Of a stretch of DNA of 64,000 bases, positions 25,875 to 35,729 are shown in pieces. Under the pieces are notes generated by a model. That model did not search any database. It was not told where the DNA came from and was given only the letters and a program-made list of their open reading frames with translations. The stretch spans positions 62,001 to 126,000 of the forward strand of contig CANLWS010000005.1 of the NCBI GenBank assembly GCA_947494925.1. Direction: 5' to 3'. Source of the DNA: an uncultured Alteromonadaceae bacterium. GTDB lineage: Bacteria; Pseudomonadota; Gammaproteobacteria; Enterobacterales; Alteromonadaceae. The stretch's first letter is position 1, and the number at the start of each line of letters is the position of its first letter. The translations under genes and the position numbers were made by a program.

Positions 25875-26608
25875 GCCAGTTCTCTTTGTGCAAAAGCTGC
25901 ATGAACTTGATCAGTGTCAATACGACCATTCTCTGGCGCGTCAAATTCGCCTACCAGCTCACCATTTCGCAGTAGTCCAATACGGTCTGCTACCTGGCAG
26001 GCACCATAAACGTCATGAGTAACCATTAATATAGTTGCGCCAGTGGACGCTAATTCGCGCACCAATTGGTTAAATTCGTCAATCGCCACGGGATCCAGAC
26101 CTGAGGTCGGTTCATCTAGCAAAAAGACCGGGGCTTGTCGCAGCAACGCTAGGGCTATCGCTGTTTTTTGTCGCATTCCTTTAGAGTAAGTTTGCATTTG
26201 GCGCTCCCAGGCACTTTCCTGCAAAGCCACTTTTTTGAATGCCTGATCAATTTCATTCTCTGACTTTTTGATACCTGCCAGAGATAAAAAATATTGCACG
26301 TTTTCCCGGGCGGTGAGATGGGAATACAAGGTCGCAGACTCTGGTAAATAGGCAGTTTTTCCACGAATAACGTCAATTTCGTTGGTGGTGTCCATGCCTG
26401 CAACAATTGCACTGCCACTTGAGGGGCTGTTAAAACCTAAAAACGTTTTTAGCGTTGTGGACTTTCCTGCACCGTTCCCCCCCAATAACGCATAAATTTC
26501 ACCCGCATTCACACTGAAACTAAGACTTTTCAATATGGGGTTATTTTTTATGTCAACGCACAGCGAACTTGCTTTGAGTATTGGGTTGGAGTTATTAACT
26601 ATCGACAC
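25871..26608 (-). CDS. ABC transporter ATP-binding protein
   Basis: A 245-residue ATPase that powers the two DUF3526 permeases. Walker A is GGNGAGKST, the signature is Y-S-K-G-M-R-Q-K (NosF/CcmA-like rather than LSGGQ), and Walker B is VFLLDEPTSGLD, followed by the switch His in M-V-T-H-D. It starts with GTG at 26608; AGGA lies seven bases upstream. It is first in the operon, and the 40-bp palindrome ends 18 bp before the start, so control of the whole operon probably acts there. Confidence 0.92.
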   Translation of the reverse strand: MSIVNNSNPILKASSLCVDIKNNPILKSLSFSVNAGEIYALLGGNGAGKSTTLKTFLGFNSPSSGSAIVAGMDTTNEIDVIRGKTAYLPESATLYSHLTARENVQYFLSLAGIKKSENEIDQAFKKVALQESAWERQMQTYSKGMRQKTAIALALLRQAPVFLLDEPTSGLDPVAIDEFNQLVRELASTGATILMVTHDVYGACQVADRIGLLRNGELVGEFDAPENGRIDTDQVHAAFAQRELA

Positions 26609-26625
26609 TGCGAAATCCTATTACC

Positions 26626-26665
26626 GTTACAATATAACATCACATTAGAGATGTTATATTGTAAC
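26626..26665. promoter_or_regulatory. Perfect 16-bp inverted repeat before the ABC/TonB operon
   Basis: Arms GTTACAATATAACATC and its exact complement with an 8-base centre. Each arm contains TGTTATA-T-TGTAAC, which closely resembles the gammaproteobacterial Zur box core (TGTTATA-N-TATAACA). It is AT-rich with no T-run, so a pair of regulator sites over the promoter is more likely than a terminator. Confidence 0.7.
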
Positions 26666-26767
26666 AATAGCGATCTGCAACAACTATTTTTAATAATATG
26701 ATTGCGCTTAGGCTTAGGTGAAAAAAAGAGCAGTTCTCAGGTAGCAAGTATTAACAACTGCTATAAC

Positions 26768-26806
26768 TAAAAAAGCTCGAAAGTCAGCAGACTTTCGAGC
26801 TTTTTG
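26768..26806 (-). terminator. Terminator after groL
   Basis: Stem GCTCGAAAGTC/GACTTTCGAGC with a 4-base loop, flanked by A-run and T-run, so it works on both strands. It ends groSL about 45 bp past the stop codon and also insulates the ABC operon promoter region. Confidence 0.9.
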
Positions 26807-26847
26807 AAGAGCTAAAGGGCTAACATCTAGCCCTGGGCAAAGCTGGC

Positions 26848-28512
<1,665 letters not shown>

Positions 28513-28541
28513 CTAAATTCTGTCTAAATGATTAATGGGGT

Positions 28542-28832
28542 TTATTCTACAACTGCCAGGATGTCGCCTTCGCTCATAATAAGCACTTCTTCGCCATCCA
28601 ATTTCTCAGTTTTTACACCATAACCATCGTTGAAAATCACGATGTCGCCGATTTTTACGTCTAGCGCTTTAACATCACCGTTATCAAGAATGCGGCCGTT
28701 ACCAACAGCGATAACTTCACCACGGGTAGATTTCTCTGCAGCAGAACCAGTAAGTACGATACCACCAGCAGATTTGCTCTCTTGTTCTTGACGCTTAACG
28801 ATCACACGATCGTTTAAAGGACGGATTGCCAT
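28542..28832 (-). CDS. groS: Co-chaperonin GroES
   Basis: The 10-kDa lid of the GroEL chamber, 96 residues: [16 protein letters not shown] at the start, the mobile loop around S-A-G-G-I-V-L-T-G, and the C-terminal [10 protein letters not shown]. The ATG at 28832 has AGGAG eight bases upstream; the frame stays open eight codons further but that ATG has no ribosome-binding site. First gene of groSL. Confidence 0.98.
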   Translation of the reverse strand: MAIRPLNDRVIVKRQEQESKSAGGIVLTGSAAEKSTRGEVIAVGNGRILDNGDVKALDVKIGDIVIFNDGYGVKTEKLDGEEVLIMSEGDILAVVE

Positions 28833-28942
28833 TTTCAAATCTCCTGAAAATTCCAATTTTAAAGTATGTAATTGATCCCGAATGATCGGGATGTTAAATG
28901 AGTGAGAGCCTAGGCCTTCACTCAGAAAGTGTTAGTGCGAGA

Positions 28943-28973
28943 ATAGATGGGGATAACCTCAGTGAACTCAAGG
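28943..28973 (-). promoter_or_regulatory. Sigma-32 heat-shock promoter of groSL
   Basis: On the minus strand CTTGAG (28972-28967), a 14-base spacer, then CCCCATCTAT (28952-28943), nearly the E. coli sigma-32 consensus (CTTGAA / CCCCATNT). It lies about 110 bp upstream of groS. There is no CIRCE element, so control is by sigma-32. Confidence 0.88.
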
Positions 28974-29037
28974 TTTTTCGCTAAAAAAATTCGTTTTTTT
29001 TTGCCTTAATCAGAACCGTAGCTGAAAATCTAAAGAT

Positions 29038-29313
29038 TCAGCTACGATAAAGGGTTTTGATCAGATGAAATCCAAACTTGGTTTTTACCGGACCATGCAC
29101 TGTTAGTATGGCTTTTTTGAAGACCACATTGTCAAACGCCTTGACCATCTTACCGGGTCCAAACTCACCCAAGTCTCCTCCTCTTTTAGCGGAGGAACAG
29201 ATAGAGTGTTTTTTAGCGAGTTGTTGAAAATTTGCACCTTTTTCCAATTCTCGCTTGAGCTGCTCAGCCTGCTCTTTGGTTTTGACTAAGATGTGGCATG
29301 CCGCTGCTTTCAT
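29038..29313 (-). CDS. ppiC: Peptidyl-prolyl cis-trans isomerase, parvulin type
   Basis: A 91-residue cytoplasmic single-domain parvulin, same size as E. coli PpiC. It has C-H-I-L-V-K near the start, the C-S-S-A-K-R-G-G-D-L-G-E-F-G-P-G-K-M core, and a final F-G-F-H-L-I-K. Catalyses proline isomerisation in protein folding. It lies between groS and the S41 peptidase, each on the same strand but well spaced, so it is probably its own unit. Confidence 0.95.
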   Translation of the reverse strand: MKAAACHILVKTKEQAEQLKRELEKGANFQQLAKKHSICSSAKRGGDLGEFGPGKMVKAFDNVVFKKAILTVHGPVKTKFGFHLIKTLYRS

Positions 29314-29350
29314 AAATACCTTTGCGCAATGTAGTAATTTGGAGCCAGCA

Positions 29351-30856
29351 TTATAACGCTAATTTCATCGCCGCACTAAGTATGGTGTCTTCACCTTTTA
29401 TAAACTCACCTACCGATTGTTTTACTTCCTTATCCGGAAATACGCCAAATCCAGGTTCAAAGGATTTAACGTTGCTGAAGTATCTGAAAAAAGGAATTCG
29501 TGTCGTAATTTTTGATTCGGGAAGGGTCAGAGTAAACAACAGACCTGCAGTGGGACCTTCGACGCTTCCACCGGTTTTTTCTCCCACCAGGGTTGCTCTG
29601 CCCGTATCTTGGATCTGGGCTAACAAGTTGGTACTACCCGACGAGTTATCATTGCTGGTGAGTGCGATGATATTCCCTTCAAATGCATACTTGGCGGGCG
29701 AGATTGTGTCCATCTCATCGGTAAACAGAGAGCGAAAAGAATAAGTACCATCATCATTTTTACTAAAAGCAATACGGGAAGGATCGAGAGCTCGTTTATC
29801 CCAGGTCCACAGATGCTCACGTAAATCATCTAAATCTAGCGTGTTGACTCTCATTTCTTTCTTCGCTTGTCGGGGTTTGGTGATCAAATTTGCCAATAGT
29901 CCCAAACTGGCATCAGAGGAGCCACCGCCATTATTACGAAGATCCAAGATTAAGGTTTTGCGCTTTTCTTCTTTTAACGCTTTAAAGATTGGGTTGTAGA
30001 TGTCTGCTGGTTTGACGGGCACACGGTAATTCACGAACGTATCAATACGCAGATAAGCGGTCTCTTCTCCGATGCGTTCAAACACCACAGCATCTTTAAA
30101 ATTTCTTGCAGATTTGGACTTGTCCTGCAGCTTGAGTAATTGCTTATGGTTAATTCTATCAGCGCTAAGCTGCTGAACATTTCCGTCCAATGATTTTACT
30201 TCTAAGACAGCTTGCCTATGGGTTCCCCAAATCAAGGCGCCAAAATGATCAATGGCACCACCTTTAAATTCCAGCGAATCGGTAACACCAGATAATCTGG
30301 ACCAGGTAGTTTTACCGTCATAGGGTATATAGGGCAAAACGGCATCAACACGCTCTTTAATTGGCATCCCATCAATTGACAGAATTTCATCCATCGCCTT
30401 TAACCCACTTCCTTTCATCGGTAATGTGACAAAGGCACGTTCCTCAATCCAACGCCAGCGAAAAGGTAGATAGTAGGGCTGAGAATCACGCTCGTTGATT
30501 AAACTCTTAGGTAAATTTGCTTTCGTATGGTCACACCGAATAAGGGTGAGTGTTTTCTGCAGTGCCAGGTAAAACTCGCCGAGTGTCAGGCCATTCTCAC
30601 GTTCCGCTTTCGAAATAATGCCGTGCCAGCTTGCATCAAGCAGATTGGATGAGGAATAGCGCGTATAGCCTGGATGTATCTCGCTGTAGGCCTTTTTAGC
30701 GAGCGCCACATCCTGTTTAACCTGAGTCACTGTCAGACGCTTAGTGGACTCACTGCTCAGTGGTTCTGCATCGGCTCGCTCAGCCCATATTGCAAGGATA
30801 AGTAAGAAAAGCGCGCAGGAAATAAAAAGTAATGTGCGGTTAAGAACGGGTTTCAT
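29351..30856 (-). CDS. S41-family (tail-specific protease-like) peptidase
   Basis: Exported serine peptidase of 501 residues. A signal peptide or anchor helix covers about residues 5-30 (hydrophobic core, ending A-D-A-E). The C-terminal S41 domain shows the L-D-L-R-N-N-G-G-G segment, a Ser-rich N-S-S-G-S-T-N that should hold the nucleophile, and E-K-T-G-G-S downstream. Substrate unknown. The ATG at 30856 has GGAG six bases before. The upstream AraC-type membrane regulator ends 90 bp earlier on the same strand and probably controls or senses with it. Confidence 0.85.
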   Translation of the reverse strand: MKPVLNRTLLFISCALFLLILAIWAERADAEPLSSESTKRLTVTQVKQDVALAKKAYSEIHPGYTRYSSSNLLDASWHGIISKAERENGLTLGEFYLALQKTLTLIRCDHTKANLPKSLINERDSQPYYLPFRWRWIEERAFVTLPMKGSGLKAMDEILSIDGMPIKERVDAVLPYIPYDGKTTWSRLSGVTDSLEFKGGAIDHFGALIWGTHRQAVLEVKSLDGNVQQLSADRINHKQLLKLQDKSKSARNFKDAVVFERIGEETAYLRIDTFVNYRVPVKPADIYNPIFKALKEEKRKTLILDLRNNGGGSSDASLGLLANLITKPRQAKKEMRVNTLDLDDLREHLWTWDKRALDPSRIAFSKNDDGTYSFRSLFTDEMDTISPAKYAFEGNIIALTSNDNSSGSTNLLAQIQDTGRATLVGEKTGGSVEGPTAGLLFTLTLPESKITTRIPFFRYFSNVKSFEPGFGVFPDKEVKQSVGEFIKGEDTILSAAMKLAL

Positions 30857-30946
30857 TGTTTTCTCCAACAGATTATTTAACTCGTGATTGGAGTTTGCCG
30901 GAAAGTACAGAAAACACGCCTCAACCCGTGAATTGAGACGATGTTT

Positions 30947-32083
30947 TTATGTTTTGAGACCTTTTGACAGGTTATTTTTCTTGAATTGACTGGGTGTCAT
31001 ATCGGTGATATCGCGAAAAACACGATTGAAGGTTGCCTTAGAGTTAAAACCACTTTCAAGCGCAATCATGAGTAATTGTTTATCTGATTCAGCAATTAGC
31101 GTTTGCGAATGTTCGACTCGCAGCCTGTTGATAAAATCGTTATAGGTTAGTCCCATTCCCCGATTAATCGCTCGCGACACATAGGCTTCGTTGCTGGCTA
31201 TCCGCTTAGACAATTCCCGCAGTGAAAACCGCGGTTCCAGGTACCAGCTATTGTTGACGACTTCTGTTCGGATTAATGATGCTTCCGTGGTCCAGTCTTT
31301 TTCTGTCTGCCGCGCATCAGCATCGGTAACAAGAGGCACGAGACCCAATTTTGGAAATGGCTGAGACAATCGCCATACTGATTCAACGCTAAGCCAGGCA
31401 AATGTTGCCATTAGCAAAACCTGAAAAGGAAACGCCGCCCGATAACTAATGTCAGTTAGTAGCACGACTACTTCAAGGACAGCATAAATTGTCCCTCCTA
31501 TCAGCATCGCCAGAACCATCCGGTCAATCCAAACAGGTTCGAATTCGGATGCAACAGACTCCGTTTGTTGCAGATATTCTTTGTATTCACGGTTCATCTT
31601 CCATACGGAAATCAGCGCAAACAGGAGCAATAAAATGGCGACACCACTTTCTACAGGTGTGATATATGGCAAGTGAAAACTCTCGGTGAAAGCCCACTTT
31701 TGCTTATAGTCCCCTAATGCCAGAAAGGCCCAGGTGTAATAACTGGTTTGAAGGATACCCGGGATCAGCAATAGCCGCTGCCATTTGGGCCCGGCTCCTT
31801 TAATTAAACGATATGCATGCAGGTAAAATAGCGGCCCTATCCATAAATCAGTGGCGAAAGGAAAAAAGGTTAATCCCGGCCAGACATCGTAAAATCCGGC
31901 AAATCCAATTATTTGCGGCCCGACTGCAATAACCGCGAGTAAAAAGAAACCGGCAAGATAGCGGCTGGGGATGGTTTCATATTTTTTAAGCACGAGCAGA
32001 ACTGAAGCAATGACGATTGGCAGACAGACCATCAGCATCATGGTGGTTCGCCAACCGAAGACAAGATTAGATGTATCCCCCAT
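30947..32083 (-). CDS. Membrane-anchored AraC-family regulator
   Basis: A 378-residue protein with about seven transmembrane helices in residues 1-235 and a C-terminal AraC/XylS DNA-binding domain (FSLRELSKRIASNEAYVSR, then the second helix-turn-helix around F-N-S-K-A-T-F-N-R-V-F). A regulator that senses in the membrane and binds DNA from there. The gene just downstream encodes the S41 peptidase, its likely target. No operator is evident. Confidence 0.88.
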   Translation of the reverse strand: MGDTSNLVFGWRTTMMLMVCLPIVIASVLLVLKKYETIPSRYLAGFFLLAVIAVGPQIIGFAGFYDVWPGLTFFPFATDLWIGPLFYLHAYRLIKGAGPKWQRLLLIPGILQTSYYTWAFLALGDYKQKWAFTESFHLPYITPVESGVAILLLLFALISVWKMNREYKEYLQQTESVASEFEPVWIDRMVLAMLIGGTIYAVLEVVVLLTDISYRAAFPFQVLLMATFAWLSVESVWRLSQPFPKLGLVPLVTDADARQTEKDWTTEASLIRTEVVNNSWYLEPRFSLRELSKRIASNEAYVSRAINRGMGLTYNDFINRLRVEHSQTLIAESDKQLLMIALESGFNSKATFNRVFRDITDMTPSQFKKNNLSKGLKT

Positions 32084-32104
32084 AACTTGAGGTACTACAA
32101 AAGG

Positions 32105-32608
32105 TTAATCGGGTTTATCAATACGATTCCCTGTGTTCCGATCATCTTTCGACTCAAATTCCCCTTCAATAATATCGCTTTCCTGCTCACGTTGGGGTTG
32201 ATTGGTCCATTGTTGCTGATGATAAAAGTGTGCTTGCTGCTGACCATTGACGACTTTAACAGTGAGTTGTTTCAACAGGGATTTAGCTATCAATGGACGG
32301 GTAAGTGGCATACTGAGCAGAAAACCAATTCCATCGGTAACGAACCCAGGCGTCACAAGTAACACTCCAGCTATCACTAACAGAAAGCCCTCAGCCATTT
32401 CTTGTCCTGGCATTGCGCCACTTTGCATTTTCTGTTGTGCAGTGCTGATGGTAGACAAGCCTTCTTTACGCACCAGGTAAGCGCCCACAAACGCGGTGAC
32501 TATCACTATGCCAACAGTATTCCATCCACCAATGATTTCGCCTACATTGATCAGCAAAGCGATTTCAATTATCGGAAGAATTGCGAAAAGTAAAAAAAGT
32601 TTGCCCAA
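32105..32608 (-). CDS. fxsA: FxsA family membrane protein
   Basis: A 167-residue inner-membrane protein with the FxsA layout: three or four helices and the conserved L-V-T-P-G-F-V-T-D-G-I-G-F-L-L. In E. coli FxsA, when overproduced, blocks exclusion of phage T7 by the F factor; its normal role is unclear. The polar tail after residue 110 is Gln- and Glu-rich. In E. coli fxsA is also close to groSL; here three genes separate them. Confidence 0.92.
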   Translation of the reverse strand: MGKLFLLFAILPIIEIALLINVGEIIGGWNTVGIVIVTAFVGAYLVRKEGLSTISTAQQKMQSGAMPGQEMAEGFLLVIAGVLLVTPGFVTDGIGFLLSMPLTRPLIAKSLLKQLTVKVVNGQQQAHFYHQQQWTNQPQREQESDIIEGEFESKDDRNTGNRIDKPD

Positions 32609-32678
32609 AATGCTCTCTTAATTTCAATGCCATAAAACTGAGATGGCGATAAATACGTTAATATCAACGAGTAGGATG

Positions 32679-34148
32679 TTACAAATTGTGGCGACACGCC
32701 ATTGTTTTTAGCACATCTGCCAAAATTGTTATGGCTTCGGAAATTTGATTTGGTTCAATACAGCCAAAACCAAACAACAAACCTTCAGGTACGTCGCCCC
32801 CAATGCTAAGGTCTTCAATAGCCCGAACAGATAGATCCCGTTGCAAGGCTGCTGAGCAAACTTCTCGAGCGCTAAGGGGGATTTTGAGTAAGGCTGTGGC
32901 ATGCAAACCTGTGTGAACTGGAAGCAATTCAAGGTACTGTTCACATCTCTCGGCAATCGCTACCTTAAGCACCTGATATCGTTCAGCATAAACGCGGCGC
33001 ATTTTACGGATATGACGGAATAAGTCACCCGATTCAATAAAGCTTGCCAGGGCTTGCTGTTGAATTTCAGAATTTCCCCAATCTTGCTGAAACTTTGCGG
33101 TGACCAGTGCTTCTATGGCCCATTCCGGTGCAATTACATAGCCGATTTTAATGTCAGGCAGCATGTTTTTTGAAAAGGTACCGACGTAAAAAACTCTGTC
33201 ATCTCGGTCAAGTGTTTTTAGCGCATCTACCGGTTTGCCGGAAAGCCTGAAGTCACAATCATAGTCATCTTCAATTATGGAAATATCAAGCCGCTGCGCT
33301 AGCTCGAGCAATGCTGCCCTTCTGCCTGGCGTCATGGCAACGCCAAGAGGAAACTGATGTGAGGGTGTGACGTAAACCAAAGATACATCCTCAGGAATTT
33401 CTTCAACTCTCAGTCCGAATCGATCCACCGGCACAGTGATGATTTCAGCCCCCATCGCACGGAACACGTTGGCCGCCATCGGATAGCCAGGTGATTCCAT
33501 TGCGACTTTCGTTTTCCCAGCTGTGATAAGGATCTGGGCTATTAAATTCAGCGCTTGTTGCGCGCCTGCACTAACCAGGATATTGGCATGATGGCCGGCA
33601 ACCGCACGTGTTGCGGAAACGTGGGTGATAATCGCGTGACGTAGACGTTCTGCACCCTGAGAGCTTGCCTGGAATGAGAGTGTGCTTTCGATTTGTCTGA
33701 CACTTTTACTCAGATGACGGCGCCAGTCGCTGAATGGAAAGCGCGAAATATCCGGTGAACCTAGTCGAAAAACATACTTCGCATTCGGCTGATGTGGCAT
33801 CTCAAATGCTTGTTCCTTGTTTCTCCAATGCTCTGCAATCAGGTTGCTACTGTCATTGTTGTTCTTTTTTGGACTGCGTTTTTCAGGTAAAAATACATCC
33901 GCCACATAAGTCCCATCTCCAACCTTGGAAACCAGGTATCCCTGGCTTATCAAATTGTCGTAGGTAAAGATAATGGTGTTTCTGGATACATTCAGTGCCT
34001 GCGCCAATGCTCGGGAGGAGGGCATTTTGATGTTTTCCCGTAGCCTGCCATCCAGGATCGCCTGACTCAATTGTCTCGAAATAACATCGACTTTATTGCC
34101 TTGCAGAACGCTCGGCAACTTAATATCCAATGCCAATATTGGATCCAT
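32679..34148 (-). CDS. MocR-type GntR/aminotransferase regulator
   Basis: A 489-residue protein with an N-terminal GntR winged helix (R-E-N-I-K-M-P-S-S-R-A-L-A-Q-A-L-N-V-S-R-N-T) and a class I aminotransferase-like domain. The PLP lysine is expected in the G-T-F-S-K-N-M-L-P-D segment. This is the MocR/PdxR/GabR architecture; such regulators use PLP as cofactor or effector in amine and vitamin B6 metabolism. It is divergent from the thioredoxin-like gene, with an imperfect palindrome between them. Target unknown. Confidence 0.92.
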   Translation of the reverse strand: MDPILALDIKLPSVLQGNKVDVISRQLSQAILDGRLRENIKMPSSRALAQALNVSRNTIIFTYDNLISQGYLVSKVGDGTYVADVFLPEKRSPKKNNNDSSNLIAEHWRNKEQAFEMPHQPNAKYVFRLGSPDISRFPFSDWRRHLSKSVRQIESTLSFQASSQGAERLRHAIITHVSATRAVAGHHANILVSAGAQQALNLIAQILITAGKTKVAMESPGYPMAANVFRAMGAEIITVPVDRFGLRVEEIPEDVSLVYVTPSHQFPLGVAMTPGRRAALLELAQRLDISIIEDDYDCDFRLSGKPVDALKTLDRDDRVFYVGTFSKNMLPDIKIGYVIAPEWAIEALVTAKFQQDWGNSEIQQQALASFIESGDLFRHIRKMRRVYAERYQVLKVAIAERCEQYLELLPVHTGLHATALLKIPLSAREVCSAALQRDLSVRAIEDLSIGGDVPEGLLFGFGCIEPNQISEAITILADVLKTMACRHNL

Positions 34149-34161
34149 ATAAATACATCTT

Positions 34162-34184
34162 TTTGGAACTTATAAAGTACCAAA
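34162..34184. promoter_or_regulatory. Palindrome between mocR-like and thioredoxin-like genes
   Basis: TTTGGAACTT and AAGTACCAAA (9 of 10 positions complementary) with a 3-base centre, 14 bp before the MocR-type start. A second small dyad, AGAGT-N7-ACTCT, follows at 34184-34200. Candidate operator of the MocR protein; one site could serve both genes. Confidence 0.5.
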
Positions 34185-34240
34185 GAGTAAATCATACTCT
34201 TATCAGATGTACAATTTTATGACCTTAATGTGAGGATAGT

Positions 34241-35194
34241 ATGTTCAATAATTGGTTTACTTTTACCAGTCGGCAATTTGTAAGACGAGCTCTCAGATTG
34301 CTCACTTTAACACTGTTTCTAAGCAGCAATTCTTTTGCCTCGGCTTCTCCTGACCTTGATTTCGACATTCCTTTGTTAGATGGAAGGACTATCAACCCAA
34401 CACAATTTAAAGGGGAAAAACCTGTCTACCTGAAATTTTGGGCGACATGGTGTAAACCCTGTATTAAGGAAATGCCACACCTACAACACATTCAGGACGA
34501 ATATGGAGATGATATTGCAGTAGTCGCAGTCAATATAGGAATTAATGAATCTGACCAAGCTATTCAGCGAGTTATCGAAAATTATGATTTGGACATGCCA
34601 GTCGCATTGGATGACCAGGGTAATCTGGCGAAATCCTTGCATTTTGTCGGGACGCCTTTTCATGTATTAATCAATCAATCCGGGCAAATTGTTCATCAGG
34701 GCCATGAAGCCGATGAAAAGCTTGACCGCCGAATTGCTCTCTTGTCCAGTGGAACCTTACCTTCCCTTGAAGAAGCCATCTACACAGGTTCCGAAGAGCA
34801 ATTCCCATTGCGAAAGTTAACCAATGATAACGAAGATCAGGTTGTTTATTTCACAGCAACCTGGTGCGACTGGTACTTACAGGATACCCGTCCAGCCATG
34901 TCAGAAGCCTGCGCTTCCGGACAAAACGAATTCAACCTCTTAGCAGAAAAATTCACTAATATTCAGTTTAAAGCGGTAGTAAGTCACTTATGGACTGAAA
35001 AAGCACAAGTTGAAAAATACGCGGCGAAATACAAGGTTAAGCACCCTATTTTGTTGGATGACAATGGGGACATATTCTTTTCTCTTGGGATCAGGAACTT
35101 CCCGACTTTTGTCGTGTTACGAAACAATAAGGAAACCTTCAGGACAAATGAATTGGAAGCACTAAATCGTTTTGTTAAAAACAATTTCCAATAA
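34241..35194 (+). CDS. TlpA-like double-thioredoxin-domain protein
   Basis: Exported 317-residue protein. A signal peptide ends near residue 37 (N-S-F-A-S-A-S). The first domain is TlpA/ResA-like with an intact F-W-A-T-W-C-K-P-C catalytic site. A second thioredoxin-like domain (from about residue 195) keeps the T-A-T-W-C but reads C-D-W-Y, so it lacks the second cysteine. It still has the cis-proline-type N-F-P-T-F. A periplasmic thiol-disulfide reductase or chaperone is likely; the second half may bind substrate. Its neighbours cutA-dsbD lie 220 bp downstream, and DsbD is the usual electron donor for such proteins. Confidence 0.85.
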   Translation: MFNNWFTFTSRQFVRRALRLLTLTLFLSSNSFASASPDLDFDIPLLDGRTINPTQFKGEKPVYLKFWATWCKPCIKEMPHLQHIQDEYGDDIAVVAVNIGINESDQAIQRVIENYDLDMPVALDDQGNLAKSLHFVGTPFHVLINQSGQIVHQGHEADEKLDRRIALLSSGTLPSLEEAIYTGSEEQFPLRKLTNDNEDQVVYFTATWCDWYLQDTRPAMSEACASGQNEFNLLAEKFTNIQFKAVVSHLWTEKAQVEKYAAKYKVKHPILLDDNGDIFFSLGIRNFPTFVVLRNNKETFRTNELEALNRFVKNNFQ

Positions 35195-35411
35195 TTAGAA
35201 ATTGAATTAACAACTAGACCGGCTTCAGAGGTTGTCCAGAAAGGTGCAAGGCAACATACGAAAGAACATGGGCCAATACTGTTAAATCGGCTGGCTATTC
35301 GGTACTCTTGAAAGCCGCATACTGTTTTGGATACGGCTCAGACTAATATGAATGTCAGCTCATCTGATAGCAGTATTGAAATTATTACCTCGATAAGGAG
35401 GTCTTAAGGCT

Positions 35412-35729
35412 GTGTCTGATATTTGTATTGCTCTATGCACTTGTCCCGACAATGAAATTGCGGAGAAAATAGCCAGAGAAGTTGTCAGTCAAAAGCTGGC
35501 TGCTTGCGTGAATATCTTCGACAACATCAGGTCGGTATATCGCTGGGAAAATCAGCTTGTATGCGACCAGGAAGTGCAATTGGTGATCAAGACCTGTCAA
35601 AAACAGGTCACAGCCTTGTATGACGTTATCGCTCTAATACACCCATACGACGTTCCCGAATGGCTCGTATTGGATGGCATTAGCGCTAGCAATAGTTATT
35701 TCGATTGGATGAAAAGTAGTCTTAGATGA
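35412..35729 (+). CDS. cutA: Divalent-cation tolerance protein CutA
   Basis: A 105-residue trimeric, ferredoxin-like protein linked to copper tolerance in E. coli, with unclear direct function. It has the family's K-L-A-A-C-V-N-I, Y-R-W-E and P-Y-D-V-P-E motifs. It starts with GTG at 35412, ten bases after AAGGAGG. It overlaps dsbD by 4 bp (ATGA), as in many gammaproteobacteria, so both are translated together. Confidence 0.96.
   Translation: MSDICIALCTCPDNEIAEKIAREVVSQKLAACVNIFDNIRSVYRWENQLVCDQEVQLVIKTCQKQVTALYDVIALIHPYDVPEWLVLDGISASNSYFDWMKSSLR

Noticed and set aside
26626-26665. The long palindrome as a transcription terminator
   Set aside because: It is AT-rich, has no T-run, and lies before the first gene of an operon rather than after a gene; the strong groL terminator is separate at 26768.
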